A stretch of DNA of 64,000 bases from Hibiscus mutabilis (GCA_019671005.1 CM033719.1:21998750-22062749), one strand, 5' to 3'. Shown: positions 20,535 through 32,814, counted from the first letter of the stretch. Notes: generated by a model not told the origin, from the sequence alone. Made by a program: numbers and translations.

Positions 20535-21040
20535 TAGGGTTGTAAACGAACCGAACGAATACAAACGAGGGTATGTTCATGTTCGTTCGTTTAATTTTAA
20601 CCGAACAAATGAATGAACACTAACAACTAAACGAATAAGTTCTTGTTCGTGTTCGTTTGTTAAGGAACGTAGCTTGTTCGTATTCTTTCATGTTCATTCG
20701 TTAAAATGATAAACGAACAAAAATGAACGAAAATTTAAACGAACATAAACAAACGAACATATGTGAATAAATTTGATTTTTTTTAAATACAATACTTTTG
20801 TTATGAAAAATAATAAATATAAATGACTATGTGTGAATAAATTTAAACAAACGAACATAAATGAGCGGATTACCGGATGTTCACGAACGTAAATGAACGA
20901 ATGATCCCTTTGTTCGTGTTCGTTCACTTAATTAAACGAACAGAAAATCTTATTCATGTCTCTTCGTTTAATTAATAAACAAACATAAACGAACTTCTCA
21001 CCGAACGTTTGGCTGAGCGTTTGGTTCGTTATCAACCCTA
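20535..21040. mobile_element. hAT-type MITE with TGTTCGTT/AACGAACA subterminal repeats
   Basis: Termini TAGGGTTGTAAACGAACC and the complement of GGTTCGTTATCAACCCTA. An 8-bp target TCATTAAG (20527-20534) is repeated as CCATTAAG (21041-21048), 7 of 8 matching. Both ends are packed with GTTCGTT/AACGAAC words (more than fifteen in 506 bp), flanking an AT-rich middle. Non-coding. The target length and TAGGG end fit the hAT superfamily. Confidence 0.85.
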
Positions 21041-21440
21041 CCATTAAGTGACTTGATTGAATAAATTTATAGTTTGGTGACTAAAATAAAATTATCATTA
21101 TAATTAAGTGACTATAGAAATAGTTTAACCTAAAATAAATTACATAAACATCAAATTCATAGAAGAGAAGACATGCGCAATTAGGAAGCAAAAAATTATG
21201 AAAGTAAAAACATATATCGTGCATGGTCGTGTCTTGTCTTGCAAAAGCTCCGCCGTGAAATTTGTTTCTGCCTCATAAAATTCTCCTTTTTTAAAATTTA
21301 ACATTTTTTTTCCTTTTTTGTAAATACATTTTGTTGTGATCGCATATTCTCTAAATTATAATCTTGCTATTTTAAATGATTTTGAGAGTTTTCAAAGGAA
21401 ATAAAAGGGATAATTAATCCTCCTCCATCTCCTCGTTTAT
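21041..21440. other. Upstream flank of the KINbeta3-like gene
   Basis: AT-rich intergenic sequence with no frame or domain. It probably includes the gene's proximal promoter; no specific operator could be recognised. Confidence 0.35.
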
Positions 21441-21444
21441 TTAG

Positions 21445-21453
21445 TATATAAAA
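21445..21453 (+). promoter_or_regulatory. Probable TATA box of the KINbeta3-like gene
   Basis: TATATAAAA lies about 30-40 bp before the likely start of a transcribed leader (near 21480) that is followed by a good splice donor (AAG|GTAAGC, 21602/21603). Confidence 0.5.
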
Positions 21454-21479
21454 CTTTATTATCGTTAATTCTTTTAATA

Positions 21480-23685
21480 AAACACATTTCATAGCAGATT
21501 CTCGTGGCGGATTCCCCTACCCTTTTTACTTTTGGCTTCTTCTCCTACAATTACCTATTTTTACCCCTTTGTCTCTGTTCTGGAAAATTTCTTCTTCGCA
21601 AGGTAAGCCCCAATCTTTCTATGTTTACCCTCTTCTCTTCACAACTTCGGGTTGCTCAATTTTAGTCTTTCCTATCCGTTTTCAGTGAATTTTTGGCCCC
21701 CTTTTTTATTCAAGTTTTTATGGGTTGCATTTAATTTGATCTGCGTTTGCTTTTGTTTTGCAGGTCAGCTTGATGACTGTGAAAAACTATTCGATTATTT
21801 GACGTTAGAGTTTGGTTTTTAAAGGAGAAACTTGATGTTGGAGGCAGGAGTTTTGGTGATTCAAGGCGATTGGCCGCAATCAAATTAGGTCAGTGTTAGT
21901 TAACAAATAATATTGCTCCTAGTGGCTTGTATTTTCTTCGAGGATTTTGTTTCTTCTATTTAGCTTAGCATTGTATGCTTTGAAGATATTTACGTTTCCG
22001 TGTTATGGTCATTCTTGTTAGAAAGATGGGATATTGTAATGAATTGTAGGGCAGTTAAGGGTATTTGGTTAGAGAATACTGAATACCTGAGAGAGTGATA
22101 ACACGTCTATCCCTTGCTTACAATTGATGTTCAACAGAATTTGGGGATAAAAAATGCCTCAACTGACGTTTGATGTCACAACCCACTGACCAACTGGGTG
22201 CCCTCAATTTCATGCATTGCGCCTAAAAGCCGGTATTGTTCTCTTGGGGTGCCCAACAGTCGTTCAAGGCTTTGTTAACCGAAAGTGCGCCTCCTCGGAT
22301 ACAAACCCATGACCCCTTACATATAGGAATCCTTATGGTACCATTGGTCTAGATCAAATGGTCTCCTATATGCTATATGTAGGAGGTCTTGGATTTGAAC
22401 CTTAGGATGCACGCTTTCGAATAACAAAGTCTTGAGGAACCAGTGGGTACCCAAAGATGATAAAATATTGTGTTCACGATGCTCGCATAACACGGTGTGG
22501 AGAACTGAATGTACGGTATGTACCTGATCGGTCGACCGCTCGTGACATTTTTGGTAAAAGAAAATCTTAAGTATAAAAATGTATGGTCCTACTATTTTTC
22601 AGTTTTGGCAATGTGAATGTGATTTTCACTTGATGCCAAAGATCTCTCTCTGACACCAAATTTCATTGACTGAAAGAACATAGAAAGTTAAGAATCTTTG
22701 AAATGATTTTTAACTTGTTCCATATTGTGGATGATTCCAACATTAGAAGCCTTATAGGCACATCTCCCCGCATAAAGTCTAGGACCTAAGGTACTAGTTT
22801 GCCGGTGAGTGTTAACTTGACCCTGTAATACATCTGAAATTCGGTTATATGTACATTTTACTAAATTAGAAGATCAATCCATGTGGTTTCCTGCGGACAA
22901 GCAAAAAATGCTTTGCTCATACTCTAAACATTTCTTCTTTTTATTTGTCAGACAGCTTACAATACTTGCTTATCATAATGTAAAAGGCCTGTATAATTTT
23001 TATATTCACTGTATTCTATTGTTGTGTAGTTTAACTCATGCATTCATTTCCTAGTGGTTTAACTACTAGTAATATCTCTTCTTCACGATGAAGGAAATCA
23101 AGGCTAAAGAATACTGAAATCTCAAATTTAAATGTTATGGCGCTTGTGTAATAATCCATCAATGAGATTTGTGGTTATCAGATTAGGCACTATCCATGTC
23201 CTGTTCTTGGACTAGATTAAATGAAGACCTTGGAAGTTGAACTACTTTTAAGATCTGAATAAGATGTTTGTTAGCTTCATCATTAACATGCAAGCTATTA
23301 CCGACTTTAGACTATATGCATATTGCACGCTGAATTCTGTTTTAGCTTGGACACATTCCTCTAGTCTTTGAGAAAGCAGTTGAACCCAGCAAAATTGCTT
23401 AAAGCCTCATCTTTTATATTCTTTAGTGCAAAGTGTTGGGCTTTAATCGGCCTGTGGAAAACTTTCTTCTGGACAGAAATATTCTGGTCTGAATGGGACC
23501 TTCTTGGGTTCTGGTTTAATGATTTTTTTTATAAAAAAACCCAAGTGTTTGTGTACTTATTTAGCTGTTAATTTTACCTGTTGCTTTGTCAGACTTTGAA
23601 ATTCTTACAGTAGGAATGATGGTTTTGTTTCAGGCTCACTTGTGTTATGATTTAGGCCTCTTAGCCTCTCGTGTTACTTCTCAAT
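21480..23685 (+). other. 5' untranslated exons and introns of the KINbeta3-like gene
   Basis: Exon 1 is about 21480-21602, ending AAG before GTAAGC. Intron 1 is 21603-21763, ending TTTTGTTTTGCAG. Exon 2 is about 21764-21888, ending before GTCAGT. A long second intron of about 1.75 kb runs to TTTTGTTTCAG at 23633. Exon 3 begins at 23634 and contains the start codon 52 bp later. The splice sites are judged by eye only; the exon 2 donor is the least certain. The long intron contains a SINE-like piece. Confidence 0.5.
22320..22405 (+). repeat. tRNA-derived (SINE-like) fragment in the 5'UTR intron
   Basis: GGAGGTCTTGGATTTGAACC at 22382-22401 fits a polymerase III B box. A-box-like sequence (GGTACCATTGGTCTAG) lies about 45 bp upstream. 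Confidence 0.4.
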
Positions 23686-24114
23686 ATGAACAACCAATAT
23701 GGTGAAGATCAAGTAAGTCATCGAGTCTTGGTTGTTTAGACCTTGAAAAAGGATTTGCAGAGTTCAAACATGCAGTCTTTTGTACAGGATGAAGCAACTG
23801 TTACGGGGTTTGAAGTGCCAAGATCACCTGATTCAAGTTATAATAATGTGTACCCTGGGAACGAAGATGATGCACGTGACCCGCCACTTGTCCCGCCACA
23901 CCTGCATCGTACCTTGCTTAGGTACCCTGGTAGCATTAACACGTCCGGGAGTCTTCCTTTGCCTGACAACGTGATTCTAAACCATCTTTACATTGAAAAC
24001 CGAGAGCCACCAAGATCTGTAGTGGCACTTGGTTTCACTCAATGTTTTCGTTCAAAGTATGTTACTCTTGTTCTATACAAACCAGTTCCAAGACGAGGAA
24101 ATAGCAGTACATAA
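23686..24114 (+). CDS. KINB3: SnRK1 regulatory subunit beta-3 (KINbeta3-like), two coding exons
   Basis: Non-catalytic beta subunit of the plant SnRK1 (SNF1/AMPK-type) kinase, which holds the alpha and gamma subunits together in energy and stress signalling. The CDS joins 23686-23712 and 23788-24114. The first exon, MNNQYGEDQ, ends at a GTAAGT donor; the 75-bp intron ends TTTTGTACAG. The product is 117 residues, close to the short beta-3 class, which lacks the carbohydrate-binding (CBM48) domain of larger beta subunits. Residues 12-30 (EATVTGFEVP...SSYNNV) are the typical N-terminal part. Residues 38-117 form the ASC/AMPKBI interaction domain, with RDPPLVPPHL, NVILNHLYIEN, RSVVALGF and VLYKPVPRRG. 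Small departures from the usual domain, such as QCFRSKYVTL, are substitutions and do not break it. Upstream are two 5'UTR introns. It looks intact and functional. Confidence 0.88.
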
Positions 24115-24500
24115 GATATGAATCGTAACAGACCTTCACGTTGGGTTGGTTGGTTTGCTCGTGTGATGGAATTTGTTGCAATAGACTCGAATACAAGGTA
24201 CTCGATGAAAGAATATTTATTGTTTTCGCAGCTGTTTATGGCTTGAAGGTTTCCATTGAACCTGAAAGTTGAGACTTGGAAATATAGAAAAAGCTTTCTA
24301 TTTTTAGTAAAATATTAAGAAGTTCTCTTTGTTCTTTTAACCAGTATTTGCATTTGTGAGCTTGTATTTTTGGGGCATTTAATGATTGGATACTGTAATC
24401 ATATGGTTTTATGTTACGTTTAATCGAATGAGAAGACCTTTTCCATTGTGATCCCATCAAGTAATATACCATAACCAAACGTCGTTTTGTGCAGTTTTTA
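24115..24500 (+). other. 3'UTR and flank of the KINbeta3-like gene
   Basis: AT-rich sequence after the stop, with AATATTTATT and AATATAG words that could serve for polyadenylation. About 50 bp near 24399-24455 (ATATGGTTTTATGTTACG ... CTTTTCCATTGTGAT) recur at 35275-35330. Confidence 0.45.
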
Positions 24501-24599
24501 AACCTCATTTTTTCGCCGTTTTGTTGTTTGGTCTTCTTTATTTAATCAGACTCCTTAACTTTTCTTTTGTTTGTTGAAAACCCTAATTTAACATCTAGG

Positions 24600-24990
24600 G
24601 TCATGACATTACACCCATCTCCACTCGATTCTTGTCCCAAGGATCAAATTCTTGAAATTGGGACTTAAGCACATTGTAATCTTCCCACGTTGCATTTTCA
24701 ACTCCTAAGCTTGACCATTGCATAAGGAGTTGAGTCACATCTTGATCATGGTGTTTCACCATTTGTTTGTCGGGTACCACTGTAGATATAATTTGATTTG
24801 ACCATCATTTTCAATCTTTGGCAGATCCGCTAAGGTAACAACATTCTCACCTATTTTTTTTTTCCGAGTAGACTCGCGTGAAATATTGGGTGAATTCTCA
24901 AGTGTTAGTGTAACTCCAATTTATAGGCTATTGGCCCAATTTTTTCTTTCACCATGTATGGCTTGTAATACCTAGCAAACAACTTTAAGT
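24600..24990 (-). pseudogene. Chromovirus integrase C-terminus/chromodomain remnant
   Basis: The minus strand gives a decayed reading with KLPWLSKKKLKVV and ILQ-like text, then VVPDKQMVKHHDQDVTQLL, MQWSSL and FSLGQESSGDGCNVMTLD, the layout of a Ty3 chromovirus polyprotein end: a chromodomain-like segment followed by an LGQ/GGGNV tail. Several stops interrupt it. It may be the 3' coding end of an otherwise lost element. Family assignment is by pattern only. Confidence 0.45.
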
Positions 24991-25028
24991 TTTTTTTTGA
25001 GAGCCAAGGAAGTTTGTTCATAGGGTTT

Positions 25029-26090
25029 TGTAATACCAATACCTATTTTGGCTACTAGAATTCTCGCTCTACAAGGGGTATCGATACCCTCCTTAGGTGT
25101 ATCGATATGTCCTTCAAGAATTACCTGCATTCATCACATTTAACACAGGGTAACTATATGTGTTCAACTCATATCGATACTCGAACCCAAAACTCACTTT
25201 CTAGAGTTCATAATTCACTCCAAACATCCCTAGACCTTCATAGTAAAACCCCAAATTGAGCCTACAAGTTATGGAGGGTAGTTTAGGTGGTTCTCTACCA
25301 TTTTTCATCATTTTAACATCAAATACAAATTTAGCCATTAAAGAGGGGGTTCAGGCTCTGAAACAACCAAAACATCAAACCAAGCAACAAGCAATCTAAT
25401 TTTATAATTTCCAGGAAACAAGTGAGTTAGTAGTGTACTAACCTTGGATTAGAACTGAGAGAAAAGTCCCCAACTTCAAGCTTCAAGCCTTGCTCTTCCC
25501 TTAGACCTTGGATGCCTCTTGAATCTCTTTTACTACAACCAAGTGTTGTAAAATGGATTACAAAATTGATAAAGGAAAATACGAGTAAAAAGGAAGAATC
25601 TAACAGCTAGGAATGTGCTTAAAACTCCTATTCCCGTTCATCCTCTCAAGCCTCCCACCAAAACTCATCCTCCTCCAAATTTGATGATCCTTACCTTGAA
25701 ATGTAGATCCTTGGATGCTGAACAACTTGTCTAACAGTCAAAATTCGGGATTCCCACTCCATAACACAAAGATCTAACCTTTCACTTTGAGGTGGGAGCA
25801 AGAAGGTGAGGGTGGATGAAGGTAGAAGATAAAGGGGACAAGGGTGAGCTCATTCTCTTACTTTTCTGTAGAGAATTAATGTGCTACCTTCCCTCTATTC
25901 TTCAAACAGGGGAAAGATTACTTCTCTACCCTCCCATAGTCATCCTAACCCAACACCTAACCAAGAACCGAAGTCCAAAACCAACAATTGGTCCACTAAG
26001 GCTCCCAAGGGCCAAAGCTCTTGGCCCAAAAGCGAAAACCATGCTTCCATTAAAAATTGGCCATCGAATCTCAAAATCTGAGTCATTACA
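25029..26090 (-). repeat. Ty3-type LTR (probably solo) with a GTATCGATACC box
   Basis: Bounded by TGTAATACC and GTCATTACA, the inverted-end style of Tekay-type LTRs. It contains GGGTATCGATACCC and GTGTATCGATATG at 25076-25110 plus ATATCGATAC at 25171. The first 5 bp on each side do not match, so a clean insertion cannot be claimed. Confidence 0.45.
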
Positions 26091-27514
26091 TGAATTGTTT
26101 GGCTCTTGCTTGAGTGATCGACCCTCGTGAAAACTTGTCTTTTGATAGATCCATGCTCGTATCACTAAGCTAGTTGAGTATGTTTAAATTCTTTATCATA
26201 AATGTGTAAAAAGGCAATGTGAGTTGATTTCCCGTTTGGATTTATGTTTGAGGGGTGTAATCCCTATTTGGTGGTTGTTTTGATGTTATTTTGCCAACAT
26301 AGAGTTGGTTCATTTCTAGATGGTTATGTTGTTATGATGTTTGAAGCATGCCTAGTTGCATAATTGGATTTATGGAGCATGATTAATTGAATATTGATGC
26401 TTAGTGGCTTGATCATGTTGGTTATGCATAGAAAAGCCTAAAATGTTGTTTTGGTTTGGTGTTGAAGCCTTATATGCACGTTGGTACTTTTTGGTTATTT
26501 CTAATTTGGTATTTATGCAAGAATAAGGAGCATGCCTCTAGATTCTTCAATATATATGCTGAAAGTTGGTATGGAAGTGCTCGATCAAGTGTATTTTAGG
26601 TTGGTTTGATTATGTAAGCATGTTTAGGATGTTTGGGGATGTTTTTGGAAGATCCAGGCTGGTATTGCATATTAGAATCTGTAATACAGAGCAGAGTGTA
26701 CCAGTACGAGTAAATGGTATTAGAGCCTGTGTTTCGGTAAGGAGCTCTCGTGTACCAATACGGGTAGGTAATTCAGTTATTTGGCTTTTCCATGTCTAGA
26801 TTCTTTGCGTTTTGGTCATTTTATGTTCGTGCATCAATTGAATGATTAAATGGCGTCCGTTTGACCTGAAATTTTGTAAGCATGCTTATCTTATGCCTAA
26901 TTTCAGTGTGATGCCTTTGGATTTTAATATGTCCCTATGATTTTATAGTTGCACAATGTAGTCCCTAAATTCATGTTGTGCTTAATTGAATGTGTAATCA
27001 TAATCCGTTTGGCATGAAACTTGAACCACAACTTAAATAAAACACAGGTTTGTATGGTGCATCTAAAAATGAAAGAATTTAAAAATATCCGTAATTTTGA
27101 TTGATTCATTTTGGATTCACTTCGGTGAATTAATGTGACATCCGTCACTATACAAACATTCGAGGTATCTATAAATTGTTAATAATTTTATTCACTTTAG
27201 TCGCTAGCCAATTTTTGTAGGTATTGTAAGGCATATGATGTAGCATGTTTATAGCAATATTATGTTAATGAGAATTTGCCACCTTAGCCTTATTATTTAC
27301 ATCCAGAAACTTTGCCCCATTGTTAAAACAACCAACAAATAACAGTTATTTAGATGCATTTTTGAAAATGGTTAGAAAAGAGTCGATTGATTCTTCATGA
27401 ATACTATATTATTGGGATTTATACTCTAGTATAAATGGAAAAAGGAAAGACGAAAAGAATAAGAGAGAGCGGCCGGAAGGTTTGAATAAAAGGGAGTTGG
27501 AGAGTTGTACTCGA
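26091..27514 (+). other. Decayed LTR-like sequence, opposite orientation
   Basis: GT-rich plus strand with GTACCAGTACG, GTACCAATACGGG (26699-26767) and GGTGTAATCC-type words that resemble reversed Ty3 LTR text. It includes TTAATGTGACATCCG at 27131. No clear ends and no coding sequence. Confidence 0.35.
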
Positions 27515-28260
27515 TGATGGTAATGCTCAAGAATGATAGAGCAGGGAATCCTACATTAACATGTGTCTTCGATACGTACTTCGTGTGTATATATTTTTAT
27601 ACAAAATACGGAAGAATCTCTCTTGGATTTTTTAACACTGAAAATTGATTTTTGCTATACTGTATTTCTAAGCGGTTTTTTGAAATGGTTATAAAATTCA
27701 AAACGTAAATACAGTAATTACCCGGACAGATTGGCAAAATTAATCCTGATTAATTGCCTTAATTGGTAGAGTTTATTTCTGATTAATTGCCTTAATCGGG
27801 TAAAGTTTTCCAGCTATTTTGACCGCTTTATTGTGTGTTTATGATGGATGAATCTGGCCATTTTTCAGGCTCTATATATCCATTACACTTGCTGTTACAA
27901 AGCTGGAATTGAGCAGAATAAAGGACGAGATTTGAATTTGTTTTTATTAACATTTAATTGGTTTTATAACTGGATAATTTCGGACAATTATACCCCTCTT
28001 TTTGTACTATAAATATGAGCTTCCCTAGCTCATTTCATAGAACGAAAAAGAAAAAACTTTTTTTACAGACACTATTGTTTTCTACTACTTTGAAAACCCG
28101 TCCTTTCTTAATTTCTTGAGTTCTCAATTAGAGAAGAGCAGTACCACCGAATTTCACTCCGAAATTTAGGTGTACAAATTGTTGGAGCGACCGTGCTAAT
28201 CTCGAGGGACAATCCGCCTATAGTAGCAACTATACCAGTTGAGGCGAATATGTTTTTATA
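27515..28260 (+). repeat. 5' LTR of the copia element (3' end lost)
   Basis: Aligns by eye with 32815-33555, with about 25-30 differences. Alignment ends after GAGGCGAATATGTTT. A TATAAATA box is at 28008-28015. It includes a short internal duplication of CTGATTAATTGCCTTAAT. Confidence 0.85.
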
Positions 28261-29959
28261 AAATGTTTAATTTTTTAGTGGAAACGTTTATTAAAATATT
28301 TTTACAGGAAATCTTTAATGTATCAAATTAAGAATACGATGAGTTTGACATCTAATTTTCTATAAAATGTGTTGCAGCTTTAATAGCTTTCGTGGTTAAA
28401 AACCATATGAATAGAGATGGGATGATTAAATGCATGTTTTATAACATGTAGTAAATATTGTAATATTATTACTAATATATTGTGTATTATAGCTTTTGCT
28501 ATTTGAGTTCTTATTAGGTGATTAAGAGTATTGAATTTTTCTATGGCAATATATTGAGTAAGAAATAATTGTGGCCTTGGAATTATGAATTGAAATGGTG
28601 TTCTAAAAGCAACACATTCATTCCTACCGTTTGTTTTCAATGAGTGTTAAATGGCTTTCAATTGTGATTATTATTAATAACTGTTAATTCATGGTAATGA
28701 ATTGTTGTTTGCCGTTTGATTTTACATGTATTGTCATGGCTTACAATTATTATTAATGGCATAAACATTACTTTATATGAGTGTTTTCATACGTTACAGT
28801 AAATTATGATGGAAATCGAAAGTCTTTTATGCCTTTAAGATGGTTCAGCGTATAATGCTTGAGTAAATAAATTGTAAAACAATGTATAATTGTTTACATT
28901 AACGTTTTGAACGTTTAAAGCATTATAGTGTTTTACAAGGTATGCTTATGGTGTACCTGAAAAAACTTATAACGTTTTAGTACTAGAGGTAATACATGTA
29001 TGATAGTTGATATGTGGAGATAAGCAACCATTCATTTTCACGTGGGATAGTATTATTTATCCTCGAGAATCTAGATTCAAAATAATTGTGGTTTGTCATA
29101 CTAATAATTTTTTGCGAGAAGTTTATTAAGGAACCAGGACGGTTGTAAACTTTCGAGGATACGAAGCCAATGATGCAGGAAGGAAAAAAGCTTCCATATC
29201 CTTATCGAAGAACTATGGTTTTACCTGCGAGGTCAGATTATTTAGACTTATTGTCTATTAATTCGTACTTTTACGAACATGATTTTATGTTTAGTCTTTT
29301 AGCTTGTCTGTAAACTCAGTAAGCAAGTTTTTGACTAGGTTATACTCTAAGGCTAGATGACATTTTCTGAGTAGAAAAAGACATCATGTGTTTGCTTAAT
29401 AAAATACTTTTATAAAGTAAAAATATTAAAGCATAATTTTTGAAGAGACCAAAATAAAGAAAAAGTTTTCATAAATGGCTAATTGGAAAGGAGTAAGGAA
29501 ATGCATTTCTAGGATTGGTATAATGAAAGACTTGGTATTTAAGCGTGCTCCATGCACCACCTCTCTTTTATACCTACCTGGTGCATTACTATTCCAATGT
29601 ATAAAAGACTATGACTAAATAAATATTTTCTAACTTAGCGCAGAAGTTAGAATAATAAATTAATAATCTTTCTAAGAAATATTCTGTTGAGTCATAGTAG
29701 ATGAAAATTTATAGTCTCTTTAAATTAGTATGAAGAGAATTTAATAAGACATTAATGCTACTCAAAGGTGTTTTGTAGCCATTAATTTGAGAATCCTTCT
29801 CTTCATAATAAGATTAAGAAGGTAGAAAAATTGTTTTTACATGGAGTGTATTGAAATCTCCTTGTAAAATTCTCTTTAGAAAAAGTTAAAATATCTTTAA
29901 TGTCATTACTCTAGTATGATTGAGTAAAATAAGAAATGCAGACTTTGACATATAAAGAT

Positions 29960-31450
29960 TAAAATATTTGTGGTATGGCATGCTAGATTAGGGCATGTGA
30001 ATTAAAATAATTACTAATCTAGAAAATAAACAGCTTTAACAAAATATGAGTTTTGAAGCTAAGCATACTAAACCTTCTTGAAGACGGTTTTCTAAACTTA
30101 GATCTGAACTCCTTTATACATTCTGATCTAGCGAACTTTAGAAACTGTGAGGGTAAGGAAGGAAAACACTGTTACATCACCTTTGTAGATATTTTTTTAG
30201 ATATACAAAGGTTTATCTCCTTAGACTGAAAGTGAAGCTGAGAACTTCTTTCTTAAAGACAGAAGTTGAGCATCAGCTAGTTAGGAAAATAAAACGTATT
30301 AGATTCAATAAATGTAATAAATATTGTCTAATTTTCTTAAAGAGGTGTGTGAGAAGAATGACACTATTCGAAAAACCTGCGTTCAAATTTTAGAAGGAAA
30401 AATAAAACTTTAAGAAGATATAATGAATTCTTAAAGTTTTAGGGAGAAATTCATTATCGGTTAATCATGTATTAAACTGAGAACCTCATAAAATTAGACT
30501 ATACTTCATTCGAACTGTGCAACATGTTTGCATTACTTGAAAGTGTGAGGGTATCTGGCAAAAATGGTTTAGCCTGACGTTAATGAAACCTCTATTAAAC
30601 CTAAAATCGTTGATGTAGTATTTGTAGGGTATGCTACATATAGTGCCATATTGGTTCATGTCTTTACATGATTTCTCAAATTTATGAATCTAGGGTTGCT
30701 GTGAGAACTCATTTCCCCTAAAAAAACCTAGATTAAGAGTTGTAACATATCAAGAGAATCATGTCTCTTCTTCTAGTACTCCTGTCAAGGATGCTCTAGA
30801 GCTTGAATTAGAGCTTAGAAAAAGTAAAAGATAAAAGGTAGCTACTACCTTTAAACCAGTTTTTACAAAACTTCCTTTATTACAAAAATAAGTGTTTTAG
30901 ACTCCATATCTGAACCTATAGCTCAATCTCTTCTGATAGTTGAGGATCCAGAAACCTATAGTGAAGCTATAATGTTCAAATTGATGTTAGTTTCTGAAGA
31001 AATTCAGTTTATGATAAACTATAATCAATAATGTCTAATCACACTAGAAAGAGATTAATGTAATGTTAGGAGTTAAGGGTACCTAAAAATAGAAAAAGGT
31101 TTTTTCTTTTAAAGAAAAATATTCTATTTTGAGAAGGTGTTAAAGAAATTTGACAGTTTTGATGTCATCCCTATTTAAACTCCTTATGTTTCTAGATTAC
31201 ATCTCTTTAAGAATAAAGGAAGTAGTGTTTTCATGGTTGAGAATACTAAACTTTATGAACTATACTCGGCCTAATATTGCCTATGTTGTGAGTAGGTTAA
31301 GTAGATATACTCATAATCCTAGTGGTAAACAATGGATTGCACTCAAACGCTTACTTAAATATATTAAAGGTACTTTAGATTGGCAACTCGAGTTTGTTGG
31401 CTTTCTTTCAGTTTAGAGGGATTTTGTAACGTCAACTGAGTTACCGATAA
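29960..31450 (+). pseudogene. copia integrase and reverse transcriptase remnants
   Basis: GAG-pre-integrase text WHARLGHVN near 29977. The integrase core start (ELLYTHSDLANF...CYITFVDIF) is near 30105-30190, where the HSDL Asp corresponds to the first catalytic Asp. The integrase C-terminal part (VRVSG, VGYATYS, ISQIYESR) lies at 30545-30700 with frameshifts. Reverse transcriptase text jumps from a start-type segment near 31020 to its very end (LKKFDSFDV, HLFKNKG, NYTRPNIAYVVSRLSRYTHNP) at 31140-31320. The palm region with the YVDD catalytic motif is absent, so most of RT is deleted. Stops and frameshifts are throughout. Confidence 0.75.
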
Positions 31451-31890
31451 TGATGAAGTAAGCTCAACGAATGGGTATATCTTACCTTAAATGGTGAAGC
31501 GATTTTTAGAAGTCTTCAAATAGACTTGTATCGCTTGCACTGTCATGAAGTAAGAATTTATCGCTTTTAACCTTGCTAGGCAAGAAGCTGAGCGACTTAG
31601 AAATTTATTAGCAGAATTTCTATTGTTGGGAAAGACCGACTGCTTCGGTATTCTTATTATGTGATTCATGAACAACGATATGTGTGGCCAAAAATCCAAA
31701 GCTTACAGTAGTAAGAAGAGACTTATTCGCATAAGGTATGAATCAGTGAGACACTTAATAAGAAACAAAGTACTATTTTTAGAGTACGTGAAGTCGGAAG
31801 GGAACCTAGATAATCCACTTACCAAAAGGTTAAGTCGGAAATTGGTTCTGGATTCGTCGAAGGGGATGGGTCTAAAGCCCATTGGTTGAG
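31451..31890 (+). pseudogene. copia RNase H C-terminal remnant
   Basis: The frame at 31668-31889 carries RIRYESVRHLIRNKVLFLEY, then VKSEGNLDNPLTKRL and a GMGLKPI ending, the normal C-terminus of copia RNase H/polyprotein. The catalytic start of the domain is scrambled. Confidence 0.75.
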
Positions 31891-32025
31891 GAATTCATGG
31901 TGGATACCCAACTTAGTTATCTAAGTTCAATGTGGTTAAACGAAACCATGAAGAGTACTCATAGTGTACATTTATTCTACCTATTCCTATGACGAACAAT
32001 GTACATGCCTATGTTGAGTTTAATT

Positions 32026-32470
32026 ACTCTTAATAAATTCATAGCCCAGGTTTTGGGTGGTCTTAGTGAGAAAGACTTGATGAATTTACCAACTTTGGTT
32101 GAATAACTACTCTTAATAAGTTCATAGCCAGCGTTGAGTGGATGGTCCTATCGCGAAGGACTAAATGAACTTGCCGCTAGACAGGATGAGTTATATAACT
32201 CTTAATGAATTCAATCCCGAGAGTTTGAGTTGTTCTATTGAGAAGAACTTATTGAATTCACCGATTAAAAAGGTTGAGTTTTTATTCTTAATGAATTCTT
32301 TTCCTAGAGTTTGGGTGGTTCATTTTATAAATGAACTTGAAGAATTTACCTATTTATTAGAGAAGATGAGCTTGATGAAAAGGCTCTTAATTATTTCATA
32401 GCTCTTATTTGAGTGGTTTATAGTGTGATAAACCTGATGAAATAACCTATGTTAGTGAAAAGGATTAGCC
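32026..32470 (+). repeat. 80-100-bp tandem hairpin repeats before the copia 3' LTR
   Basis: Five imperfect units begin at about 32026, 32108, 32198, 32283 and 32383 with CTTAATRAATTCAT. Each ends with TTGATGAATTTACC or a variant, so the two ends of most units can pair (TAAATTCAT with ATGAATTTA). The middle of each unit has GTTTGGGTGGT and a GAGAAG(A/G)AC word. Confidence 0.75.
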
Positions 32471-32799
32471 ACCTTCTATGAAAAACGTTGGGCTATTTTT
32501 TAGTACACTTACTAGAATCCTAAGGTCAGATGGCTATACTTGTTCACATATGTATATTTATACATTTGTATATTTTCTGACACATCGAGGATTTCGGTGG
32601 ATGAAGGGGTTAGTTGTGTGTTATGAGTTCACCCCTATCTTAGAAAGTTCCAGATTTGTTCACTTATCTAAGAGAAGAATTACTCATTCCACTATGTACT
32701 AGTTCCATATACGTTCACTAGTGCTTAAGCAACTAATCTCGCTATTGCTCTTCTCATATTTTTAAACTTTTATCACATTGTTTTTTAAAAGATTCTTTC

Positions 32800-32814
32800 G
32801 CATTTGTGGAGGAT
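32800..32814 (+). promoter_or_regulatory. Polypurine tract of the copia element
   Basis: CATTTGTGGAGGAT directly before the TGTTGG start of the right LTR, the usual plant copia form. Confidence 0.75.

Noticed and set aside
25024..25028. Target duplication for the LTR at 25029-26090
   Set aside because: Flanks GGTTT and TGAAT do not match, so insertion ends are not proved.
27510..27514. Target duplication of the copia at 27515-33662 (CTCGA/CTCAG)
   Set aside because: Only 3 of 5 positions match; kept as possible but not claimed.
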